Shown here in pieces: positions 1 to 5,853 of a stretch of DNA of 14,461 nucleotides (position 1 is its first letter; the number at the start of each line of letters is the position of its first letter). The notes beneath the pieces are model-generated. The model worked only from the letters and a program-made list of their open reading frames with translations, was not told the DNA's origin and did no database searches. Both the position numbers and the translations under genes were made by a program. This DNA comes from Fusobacteriota bacterium (GTDB taxonomy: Bacteria > Fusobacteriota > Fusobacteriia > Fusobacteriales > Fusobacteriaceae): NCBI GenBank assembly GCA_023389595.1, contig JAEWEF010000081.1, positions 1 to 14,461 of the forward strand, given 5' to 3'.

Positions 1-17
1 ATCAAAACATTAATCAT

Positions 18-1229
18 TTAATTTTTACAATTTTTTAATATTACTGCTGTTCCCATTCCTCCACCTATACATAGAGAAGCTAATCCATAGTCAACGCCTC
101 TTTTTTTCATTTCGTGGATTAATGTAACTGTAATTCTATTTCCAGAAGCTCCAACTGGATGCCCTAAAGCTATTGCTCCTCCATTTACGTTTGTTTTATC
201 GTCAAACCAATTATAATCTACTCCATGTTCGCTACAAAGTTCTTTCATAACTCCTATAGCTTGAGCTGCAAAAGCTTCATTTAGTTCTATAAGTTCCATA
301 TCAGATAATTTTAAATCTGCTTTTTTAAGAGCTTTTCTTATAGCAGGAACAGGTCCTAATCCCATCACTAAAGGATCTACTCCTCCAGTACCAGTTGAGA
401 TAATTTCAACTAAAGGTTTTAAATTATATTTTTTAACAGCTTCTTCTGATGCAAGTAATAAGAAAGAAGCTCCGTCGTTTAATCCAGAAGCGTTCCCTGC
501 AGTTACTGAACCATCTTTTTTGAAAGCTGGTTTTAACTTAGCTAATTTTTCAGCATCTGTTTTTCTATTAGGATATTCATCTGTATCAAAAACAATATCT
601 CCTTTTTTATTTGCTATTACAACTGGAACTATTTCATCTTTAAATTTTCCAGCATCTACAGCAGCTATAGCTTTTTGTTGAGATCCAAGTGCAAATTTAT
701 CTTGTTCTTCTCTAGAAATAGAATATCTATCAGCTATGTTTTCTGCTGTTATTCCCATATGAATTTTATGATATGCATCTGTTAGGGCATCTGTTATCAT
801 ATGATCTTGTAAATTTATATCTGCCATTTTGTGTCCGCCTCTTATTTTTCCTGGAAGAATAAATCCTGCCCCAGACATAGATTCTGTTCCTCCAGCAAGT
901 ACTAAATCAGCTTCTCCAGCTTTAATATTTGTATAAGCAGTTATAACAGATTTCATTCCGCTTCCACAAATTATATTAACAGAATATCCAGGAACCTCAT
1001 AAGGTATTCCGGATTTTATAGAAACTTGTCTTCCAACACCTTGATATTGACCAGCCATTAATACGTTACCAACTATAACTTCATCAATATTTGATGGATC
1101 TACTTTTACTTCTTCTAAAATATTTTTTACAACAGCTGCTCCTATATCACTTGCAGATAAAGGTGATAAAGTTCCCAAAAAACTCCCTATCGCAGTTCTT
1201 TTTGCTGCAACAACATAAACTCTTGACAT
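18..1229 (-). CDS. atoB: Acetyl-CoA C-acetyltransferase (thiolase)
   Basis: This is a 403-residue thiolase that condenses two acetyl-CoA to acetoacetyl-CoA, or runs in reverse, in the cytoplasm. The family signatures are complete. The nucleophile Cys88 lies in NIICGSGMKS, NEAFAAQ is present, His357 lies in GGAIALGHPVGASG, and the second active-site Cys387 lies in SLCIGGGMGTA. The His-to-Cys spacing of 30 residues equals that of the Zoogloea biosynthetic thiolase (His348, Cys378). Length is close to the usual 390-400. The ATG at 1229 follows a strong AAGGAGG. It lies 40 bases after the SDR gene on the same strand, so the two are probably co-transcribed. With the Bcd-Etf genes at the other end of the window it fits butyryl-CoA formation, but it could also serve acetoacetate degradation. 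The stop is 17 bases from the window edge, so no terminator can be seen. Confidence 0.95.
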   Translation of the reverse strand: MSRVYVVAAKRTAIGSFLGTLSPLSASDIGAAVVKNILEEVKVDPSNIDEVIVGNVLMAGQYQGVGRQVSIKSGIPYEVPGYSVNIICGSGMKSVITAYTNIKAGEADLVLAGGTESMSGAGFILPGKIRGGHKMADINLQDHMITDALTDAYHKIHMGITAENIADRYSISREEQDKFALGSQQKAIAAVDAGKFKDEIVPVVIANKKGDIVFDTDEYPNRKTDAEKLAKLKPAFKKDGSVTAGNASGLNDGASFLLLASEEAVKKYNLKPLVEIISTGTGGVDPLVMGLGPVPAIRKALKKADLKLSDMELIELNEAFAAQAIGVMKELCSEHGVDYNWFDDKTNVNGGAIALGHPVGASGNRITVTLIHEMKKRGVDYGLASLCIGGGMGTAVILKNCKN

Positions 1230-1269
1230 ATTTCCTCCTTAAAACTTCTCATTTTAAATTTATATAAAA

Positions 1270-1989
1270 CTAAATTGTAAGTCCACCACTTATCGAAATA
1301 ATTTCACCGGTCAAATACGAAGCGTCATCACTTGCTAAAAATGTTACAACTTTCGCTACCTCACTAGCTTCTCCTATTCTATTTAAGCTAGTTCTTGAAA
1401 TTAAATCATCAACATATTCTTTATTTAAATTAGATGTCATATTACTTCTTATTATACCAGGTGCTACACAATTAACTCGTATACCTTTCTTACCAAGCTC
1501 TTTAGACATAGTCTTTGTCATAGCTATTACCCCTGCTTTAGATGCTGAATAATTTATTTGTCCAACATTTCCAAAGATACCAGCTATAGACGAAATATTT
1601 ACTATACTTCCCTTCTTGTTCTTTATCATATTTTTAGCAACTAATTTAGTTATGTAGAAAACTGAATTCAAATTAACATTTATTACTTTTTCAAAATTTT
1701 CGTAACTCATTTTAACAAAAAGTTCGTCTGCAACTATTCCAACATTATTAATTAATATATCTATCCGTCCATATTTTTCTATTATTTCTTTTACTTTATG
1801 TGATAATAAATCTTTATCAGTAATATCTATATTAATTTCTAAAAATTTTTCATGTGAAAAATTGGATCTATTTTTATCAACAGAAATAACTAAATGAACT
1901 CCTTCCTCTATAAGATTTTCTATAATAGATCTTCCTATACATCCAGATCCACCAGTTATTAATACTATATCGTTATTAACTTTACCCAT
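1270..1989 (-). CDS. fabG: SDR-family oxidoreductase, FabG/PhaB-like 3-oxoacyl reductase
   Basis: This is a 239-residue classical short-chain dehydrogenase/reductase. It has the cofactor motif TGGSGCIG (residues 12-19), NNVG (81-84), a structural Asn in NVNLN, catalytic Ser134 in NISSIAG, and Tyr147/Lys151 in YSASK. The C-terminal SISGGLTI matches the FabG-type ending. An acidic residue (Asp38) at the expected end of beta strand 2 suggests NAD(H) rather than NADP(H) preference, which is inference only. The frame opens at a GTG at 1998, but that codon sits inside the AGGTGG ribosome binding site. The ATG at 1989, five bases after it, is the likely start. Co-transcription with the downstream thiolase suggests acetoacetyl-CoA or 3-hydroxybutyrate chemistry. 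A fatty-acid 3-oxoacyl-ACP reductase role is equally possible, and the symbol is given at family level only. Confidence 0.85.
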   Translation of the reverse strand: MGKVNNDIVLITGGSGCIGRSIIENLIEEGVHLVISVDKNRSNFSHEKFLEINIDITDKDLLSHKVKEIIEKYGRIDILINNVGIVADELFVKMSYENFEKVINVNLNSVFYITKLVAKNMIKNKKGSIVNISSIAGIFGNVGQINYSASKAGVIAMTKTMSKELGKKGIRVNCVAPGIIRSNMTSNLNKEYVDDLISRTSLNRIGEASEVAKVVTFLASDDASYLTGEIISISGGLTI

Positions 1990-2008
1990 AAATTCCACCT
2001 AATATAAT

Positions 2009-2026
2009 TTAGACTATATAAGTCAA
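2009..2026. promoter_or_regulatory. Imperfect dyad over the SDR-thiolase transcription start
   Basis: TTAGACTATATAAGTCAA contains GACT (2012-2015) and AGTC (2021-2024) around an AT centre. The dyad lies just downstream of and touching the -10 box, where a repressor would block initiation. The arms are short in AT-rich DNA, so chance is possible. Confidence 0.3.
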
Positions 2027-2054
2027 GTATAAATTTTTTTTTGTTCTTTGTCAA
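2026..2054 (-). promoter_or_regulatory. Promoter of the SDR-thiolase operon
   Basis: On the minus strand a perfect -35 TTGACA (2054-2049) is followed by 17 bases, largely an A tract, and then a -10 TATACT (2031-2026). Transcription would start near 2019, giving a leader of about 30 bases before the ATG at 1989. It lies in the 76-base gap after groEL, so the downstream pair need not depend on groESL transcription. Confidence 0.75.
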
Positions 2055-2065
2055 TTTTTAATATA

Positions 2066-3676
2066 TTACATCATTCCCTGCATCATATTTGCATTATCTT
2101 TATTTTCTTCTTTTTTATTTGCTACAACCACTTCAGTTGTTAGTATTAAAGAAGCAACTGATGCAGAATTTTGTATAGCTGATCTAGTTATTTTAGCTGG
2201 ATCTATTATTCCTTTTTCAAACATATCTACATACTCTTCATTCTTAGCATCAAATCCAATGTCTTTTCCTAATTTTTTGACGTTTTCTAAAATGACTCCA
2301 CCATTCAATCCAGCATTTTCAGAAATTTGTTTAATAGGAGTCTCAAACGCTCTCTTCACTATTTCAACTCCCATTCCTATTTCTCCATCATATTTAAATT
2401 CTTTCATATCTTCTACTAATTGTAATAAAATAGTTCCTCCACCAGCAACTATTCCCTCTTCAACAGCTGCTTTTGTAGCATTTAGAGCATCTTCTATTCT
2501 AAGTTTTCTCTCTTTCATTTCAACTTCTGTAGCGGCACCAACTTTTATAACTCCTACTCCTCCAGATAATTTTGCTAGTCTCTCTTGAAGTTTTTCTCTA
2601 TCATAATCAGAAGTGCTTTCTGAAATTTGAGATTTAATTGTATTTATTCTTGATTCTATATTTTGTTTTTCTCCCATTCCATCAACTATAACAGTTGTAT
2701 CTTTATTTACTTTTACAGTTTTAGCTCTTCCTAAATTGTTTAAATCAACATCTTCAAACTTATATCCCTTTTCTTCAGATATAACTTCTCCTCCAGTTAA
2801 AATTGCAATATCTTCAAGCATAGCCTTTCTTCTATCACCAAAAGCAGGAGCTTTAACAGCGATAACGTTAAGAGTCCCCCTCAATTTATTTATAACAAGA
2901 GATGTTAGGGCCTCTCCTTCTACATCATCAGCTATTATAAGCATAGGCCTTGAAGCTTGAACTGTTTTTTCTAATATAGGTAATATTTCTTTCATATTGC
3001 TAATTTTTTTATCTGTAATAAGTATATATGGATTTTCTAATTCCGCTATCATTCTTTCTGTATCACTAACCATATAAGGAGATATATATCCTCTATCAAA
3101 CTGCATTCCTTCAACTATTTCTAAAGTAGTTTCTAAAGATTTAGCTTCTTCAACTGTTATCACTCCCGTTTCTCCTACTTTATTCATAGCATCAGCTATT
3201 AACTTTCCTATTTCCTCATCTCCAGAAGATATTGAAGCAACTTGTGCAATTTCATAATTAGATTCTATTTTTCTTGATCTTTTTGACAAACACTCTATAG
3301 ATTTTTTAGTAGCTAATTCTATTCCTTTTTTCAGAAAGACTGGATTAGCTCCAGCAGATAACATTTTTAACCCTTCTTTTACTATAGATTGAGCTAATAT
3401 AGTTGCTGTAGTTGTTCCATCTCCAGCCACATCATTTGACTTTATTGCTACTTCTTTTACTAATGAAGCTCCCATGTTTTCAAAAGGATCTTCTAATTCT
3501 ATTTCTCTAGCAATAGTAACACCATCATTAGTTATTAATGGTGCTCCATAAGGTTTCTCTAATACAACATTTCTACCTCTAGGCCCTAAAGTAACTTTTA
3601 CTGTATTTGCAAGAGTATCTATTCCTAATTCTAATTTTTTTCTAGCGTCTTCATTAAATTTTAAAATTTTTGCCAT
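2066..3676 (-). CDS. groEL: Chaperonin GroEL (Hsp60)
   Basis: This is the 536-residue large subunit of the ATP-driven double-ring chaperonin, which folds cytoplasmic proteins inside the GroES-capped chamber. The N-terminus MAKILKFNEDAR, the ATP-binding LITNDGVTI (Asp51) and DGTTTAT (Asp86 onward), and IKVGAATEVEMKERK are all intact. The chain ends in a short Met/Gly tail, NMMQGMM, a reduced form of the usual GGM repeats. Length is normal for the family. The ATG at 3676 has GGAGGT upstream. It lies 15 bases after the groES stop, so one operon is clear, controlled by the CIRCE-bearing promoter upstream of groES. No terminator hairpin is seen after the stop, so read-through into the SDR gene is possible. 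The sequence looks closest to fusobacterial GroEL, by recollection rather than by a search. Confidence 0.98.
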   Translation of the reverse strand: MAKILKFNEDARKKLELGIDTLANTVKVTLGPRGRNVVLEKPYGAPLITNDGVTIAREIELEDPFENMGASLVKEVAIKSNDVAGDGTTTATILAQSIVKEGLKMLSAGANPVFLKKGIELATKKSIECLSKRSRKIESNYEIAQVASISSGDEEIGKLIADAMNKVGETGVITVEEAKSLETTLEIVEGMQFDRGYISPYMVSDTERMIAELENPYILITDKKISNMKEILPILEKTVQASRPMLIIADDVEGEALTSLVINKLRGTLNVIAVKAPAFGDRRKAMLEDIAILTGGEVISEEKGYKFEDVDLNNLGRAKTVKVNKDTTVIVDGMGEKQNIESRINTIKSQISESTSDYDREKLQERLAKLSGGVGVIKVGAATEVEMKERKLRIEDALNATKAAVEEGIVAGGGTILLQLVEDMKEFKYDGEIGMGVEIVKRAFETPIKQISENAGLNGGVILENVKKLGKDIGFDAKNEEYVDMFEKGIIDPAKITRSAIQNSASVASLILTTEVVVANKKEENKDNANMMQGMM

Positions 3677-3691
3677 TAATGTACCTCCATA

Positions 3692-3979
3692 TTATTCTAT
3701 AACTGCTATTATCTTATCTGCATCAACTATAATTAGTTGTTCACCATTATTTTCTGTTTCTACATTCTCAAAATCTTCTTTGAAAAATACTTTACTACCT
3801 ATATTAATACCAGCATTTTTTATATTTTCTATCTTATCCCCAGTTCCTATTTCTATTACTTCTGCCATATTATTATTTTTTTTGTCATTTATATTTGAAA
3901 TGATAATTCCACTAGAAGTTTTTTCTTCAGGTTTTATCTTTTTTAAAATCAATCTTTCACCAACAGGCTTTATTTGCAT
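3692..3979 (-). CDS. groES: Co-chaperonin GroES (Hsp10)
   Basis: This is the 95-residue co-chaperonin that forms the heptameric lid of GroEL. The opening MQIKPVGERLILKK, the mobile-loop region EEKTSSGIIIS, and the C-terminal VDADKIIAVIE are typical. The open frame reaches back to 4009, but that extension runs through the CIRCE element and has no ribosome binding site. GGAGGT at 3991-3986 lies six bases from the ATG at 3979 and only three from an adjacent in-frame ATG at 3982. The 3979 start gives the canonical length. It is first in the groES-groEL operon. Confidence 0.97.
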   Translation of the reverse strand: MQIKPVGERLILKKIKPEEKTSSGIIISNINDKKNNNMAEVIEIGTGDKIENIKNAGINIGSKVFFKEDFENVETENNGEQLIIVDADKIIAVIE

Positions 3980-4002
3980 CATTATACCTCCAAAAAAGTT
4001 TT

Positions 4003-4029
4003 TTAGCACTCTTAACTATAGAGTGCTAT
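4003..4029. promoter_or_regulatory. CIRCE element (HrcA operator)
   Basis: TTAGCACTC, nine bases, then GAGTGCTAT. This matches the CIRCE consensus TTAGCACTC-N9-GAGTGCTAA at every position but the last. It lies just downstream of the predicted start site and upstream of the groES ribosome binding site, the standard position for heat-shock repression by HrcA. hrcA itself is not in this window. Confidence 0.96.
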
Positions 4030-4040
4030 TTTATAACTAG

Positions 4041-4069
4041 ATAATATAACTTTTAATTTTTTTTGTCAA
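4041..4069 (-). promoter_or_regulatory. Housekeeping-sigma promoter of groES-groEL
   Basis: On the minus strand -35 TTGACA (4069-4064), a 17-base spacer, and -10 TATTAT (4046-4041). The predicted start near 4034 puts CIRCE at about +5 to +31. Confidence 0.85.
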
Positions 4070-4071
4070 GA

Positions 4072-4083
4072 TAATTGCAATTA
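4072..4083. repeat. Perfect 12-base palindrome between divergent promoters
   Basis: TAATTGCAATTA reads the same on both strands. It lies between the groES -35 box (4064-4069) and the csoR -35 box (4101-4106), where a regulator could affect both. No family is recognised, and AT-rich DNA produces such palindromes by chance. Confidence 0.3.
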
Positions 4084-4100
4084 AATAAATGAAATATATT

Positions 4101-4129
4101 TTGACATTTTTATCTTATAAAGTTAATAT
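4101..4129 (+). promoter_or_regulatory. Probable promoter of csoR
   Basis: A perfect -35 TTGACA (4101-4106) is followed after 17 bases by TAATAT (4124-4129), which matches the -10 consensus at four of six positions. The predicted leader is about 40 bases. The surrounding DNA is so AT-rich that the exact -10 is uncertain. Confidence 0.55.
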
Positions 4130-4178
4130 ATAAGTATATATAATTATACAAACATTTTATAATTGTGAGGTGTTAGTT

Positions 4179-4454
4179 TTGAAAGATTGTATAGATCAAA
4201 AAAAAGTTAATGCAAGATTAAAAAAAATAGAAGGGCAAATAAAATCTATATCAAATATGATAGATCAAGATATTCCTTGTGAAGATATATTGATACAGAT
4301 TAACGCTATTAAAAGTGCTGTACACAGAGTAGGTCAAATAATATTGGAAGGACATCTACACCACTGTGTAAAAGACGCTATAGATAATGGTGATTCAGTA
4401 GATGCAATTAAAAAAATAGAAAAATCAATAGAATATTTTGCAAATTTGAAATAA
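4179..4454 (+). CDS. csoR: CsoR/RcnR-family metal-sensing transcriptional repressor
   Basis: This is a 91-residue all-helical DUF156 repressor. Starting from the TTG at 4179, Cys34, His59 and Cys63 reproduce the C-x24-H-x3-C spacing of the Cu(I) ligands of CsoR (Cys36, His61, Cys65 in Mycobacterium tuberculosis). RcnR has His at the last position and FrmR lacks that ligand, so a copper sensor is the best reading. The N-terminal arm (RLKKIEGQIKSI) is typical. The frame extends to a GTG at 4170, but that codon lies inside GAGGTG (4167-4172). The TTG six bases beyond is the better start. The gene is divergent from groES and has no copA, copZ or other copper gene beside it. Its targets are therefore probably elsewhere. 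Confidence 0.85.
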   Translation: MKDCIDQKKVNARLKKIEGQIKSISNMIDQDIPCEDILIQINAIKSAVHRVGQIILEGHLHHCVKDAIDNGDSVDAIKKIEKSIEYFANLK

Positions 4455-4511
4455 AAAAAATATCTTTATTTATTTTTAATTTTAATGTATACTTATGTAA
4501 AGGCTAAAAAG

Positions 4512-4517
4512 TATAAT
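4512..4517 (+). promoter_or_regulatory. Possible -10 box for the MORN gene
   Basis: A perfect TATAAT lies 26 bases before the start codon at 4544. No good -35 is present at 16-18 bases upstream, so this is weak. The gene may instead be read from the csoR promoter. Confidence 0.35.
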
Positions 4518-4543
4518 TCACCAAAATATAAGGGGGTTTTATT

Positions 4544-5089
4544 ATGAATAATCAATATAATAAAGATGGAAAGAAAGAAGGTCTATGGCTAAAAATTTAC
4601 GATAACGGAGTTGTTCAAGAAGAAAGAAACTATGTAAATGGTGTGAGAGAAGGAGTATACAAGTCTTACTATATGAATGGGCAAGTTGAAATAATCAAAC
4701 ATTATAAAAATGGAAATTTACATGGTAAATATGAAACTTTTTACAGCGACGGTAAATTAAGCTCTGTTCATAACTTAGAAAATGGTAAAATAATAGGCTT
4801 ATACGAAGAATTTTATCCTAATGGACAACTAAAAAGATCCTCTGAATATATTGATGATTCTACTACTTCTAAAAATATAAAATATTTCCCTAACGGAAGC
4901 AAAAAAGTTGAAGTTAATTTAAAGAAAGGTTATATGTTTGGTCCATATAAAGAATATCACTCTAATGGTGTTGTTTTTAAAGAAGCCAATTACAACGAAA
5001 AAGGCAAATTAGATGGTGAATATAAAGAATATGATGCTGAAGGTCATTTAGTAAAAGAAGCCACTTTTAAAAATGGAATAGAAGTTTAA
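4544..5089 (+). CDS. MORN-repeat protein, YwqK-like
   Basis: This 181-residue protein is almost entirely tandem MORN-type repeats. About seven units with a 24-residue period run from residue 8 to the end. A typical unit runs NGxxxGxYxxYYxNGxxxxxxxYx. The fifth unit (around residues 104-127) is degenerate and lacks the G-x-Y core. There is no signal peptide or membrane segment, so the protein appears cytoplasmic. The ATG follows AAGGGGG. Relatives are often annotated as 'toxin-antitoxin system YwqK family antitoxin', but no toxin-like gene is adjacent here, so I do not assign that role. It lies 89 bases after csoR and ends before a strong terminator. Function is unknown; the repeats suggest a beta-sheet scaffold for binding proteins or lipids. 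Confidence 0.85.
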   Translation: MNNQYNKDGKKEGLWLKIYDNGVVQEERNYVNGVREGVYKSYYMNGQVEIIKHYKNGNLHGKYETFYSDGKLSSVHNLENGKIIGLYEEFYPNGQLKRSSEYIDDSTTSKNIKYFPNGSKKVEVNLKKGYMFGPYKEYHSNGVVFKEANYNEKGKLDGEYKEYDAEGHLVKEATFKNGIEV

Positions 5090-5112
5090 AAATATATATT
5101 ATTAATAAATTT

Positions 5113-5141
5113 ACTCTCCACTTAATGGTGGAGAGTTTTTT
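5113..5141 (+). terminator. Rho-independent terminator after the MORN gene
   Basis: A perfect nine-base-pair stem ACTCTCCAC/GTGGAGAGT (5113-5121 with 5128-5136) with a six-base loop runs straight into a T tract. It separates the csoR-MORN unit from ccpN. Confidence 0.92.
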
Positions 5142-5152
5142 ATTGTTTTTTG

Positions 5153-5179
5153 TGCAATAATTTTATTTTTATTATTGCA
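5153..5179. promoter_or_regulatory. Inverted repeat at the ccpN promoter, candidate CcpN operator
   Basis: TGCAATAA (5153-5160), 11 bases, then TTATTGCA (5172-5179) form a perfect eight-base inverted repeat. The right arm overlaps the -35 box of the promoter at 5175-5203. The left arm, read as TGTGCAATAAT from 5151, agrees at nine of eleven positions with the B. subtilis CcpN motif TRTGHYATAYW as I recall it. Autoregulation by CcpN would control ppdK and fbp too, since no other promoter is seen. Confidence 0.55.
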
Positions 5180-5203
5180 AAAATAAATTTAAAATTGTAT
5201 AAT
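5175..5203 (+). promoter_or_regulatory. Promoter of the ccpN-ppdK-fbp operon
   Basis: -35 TTGCAA (5175-5180), a 17-base spacer, and a perfect -10 TATAAT (5198-5203). Transcription would start near 5210, leaving a leader of about 38 bases before the ATG at 5248, which has GGAGGG. Confidence 0.75.
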
Positions 5204-5247
5204 TAGATAAAAATTAAATAAATTATTTCGCACTAATTGGAGGGATT

Positions 5248-5835
5248 ATGAAAAAACTATCTGATAGACAATTACAAATTTTAAAAATAATAAAAGATAA
5301 TAAGCATATATCTGGCAATGAAATAGCTGATAAAATAGGCTATACTAGATCTGCTCTAAGGACAGATTTTTCTATTTTAGTTAATTCTGGTTTTATTGCA
5401 TCAAAAACAAATAGTGGATACACATTTTTAAAAGATCCATTCCCAATTTTTGTAAAAGATATTATGAGCGAAGCAAAATCTGTAGATACTCAAATAAATT
5501 TATATCAGGCCATATTGCACATATTTGAAAAAGATTTAGGAAACTTAATAATAGTTGAAAACAATGAACTAAAAGGTATGATTTCTAGAAAAGATCTGCT
5601 AAAAGCTTCTATTACAAGTGTTGATTTAGAAAAAATTCCTGTAAATATGATAATGACACGTTCCCCAAATATTATTTATTGCAGAGAAGAAGATACAATA
5701 TCTTATGCTGCTCACCTTATTATAAATCATGAAATTGACGCCTTACCTGTCGTAAGAGAAGAAAACAATAAATTAATTGTAGTAGGAAGATTTACAAAAA
5801 CTAATATAGCTAAATTATATGTAGAAAATTTATAG
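5248..5835 (+). CDS. ccpN: CcpN-type HTH-CBS transcriptional repressor
   Basis: This 195-residue protein has an N-terminal winged helix-turn-helix (residues 5-60, recognition region YTRSALRTDFSILVNSGFI) and two CBS domains (about 70-125 and 131-193). That is the architecture of CcpN (YqzB), slightly shorter than the roughly 210-residue Bacillus protein. In B. subtilis CcpN represses the gluconeogenic genes gapB and pckA during growth on sugars and responds to adenine nucleotides, which the CBS domains probably bind. Here it is followed 18 bases later by ppdK and then by fbp, both gluconeogenic, so it very likely controls its own operon. The B. subtilis partner gene yqfL, a PPDK regulatory protein homologue, is not in this operon. 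Confidence 0.88.
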   Translation: MKKLSDRQLQILKIIKDNKHISGNEIADKIGYTRSALRTDFSILVNSGFIASKTNSGYTFLKDPFPIFVKDIMSEAKSVDTQINLYQAILHIFEKDLGNLIIVENNELKGMISRKDLLKASITSVDLEKIPVNMIMTRSPNIIYCREEDTISYAAHLIINHEIDALPVVREENNKLIVVGRFTKTNIAKLYVENL

Positions 5836-5853
5836 TAGTTTAAGGGGGTTTTT

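Noticed and set aside
2259..2960. Plus-strand open frames at 2259-2588 and 2736-2960
   Set aside because: They lie antisense to groEL, are rich in Ser/Ile/Phe, lack ribosome binding sites and resemble no family; shadows of groEL codons.
3692..4009. Longer groES starting at 4009
   Set aside because: The extension would place the start inside CIRCE with no ribosome binding site; the ATG at 3979 gives the canonical length and spacing.
3780..4040. Plus-strand open frame opposite groES
   Set aside because: Hydrophobic antisense shadow that crosses CIRCE and the groES leader.
4449..4471. Hairpin AAATAAA/TTTATTT after csoR as a terminator
   Set aside because: The stem is pure A-T with a nine-base loop in an A/T-rich stretch; it is too weak to support termination.
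4179..5089. csoR plus MORN gene as a toxin-antitoxin or novel defence pair
   Set aside because: CsoR is a well-known repressor family and the MORN protein has no toxin-like partner; nothing in the sequence supports a joint system.
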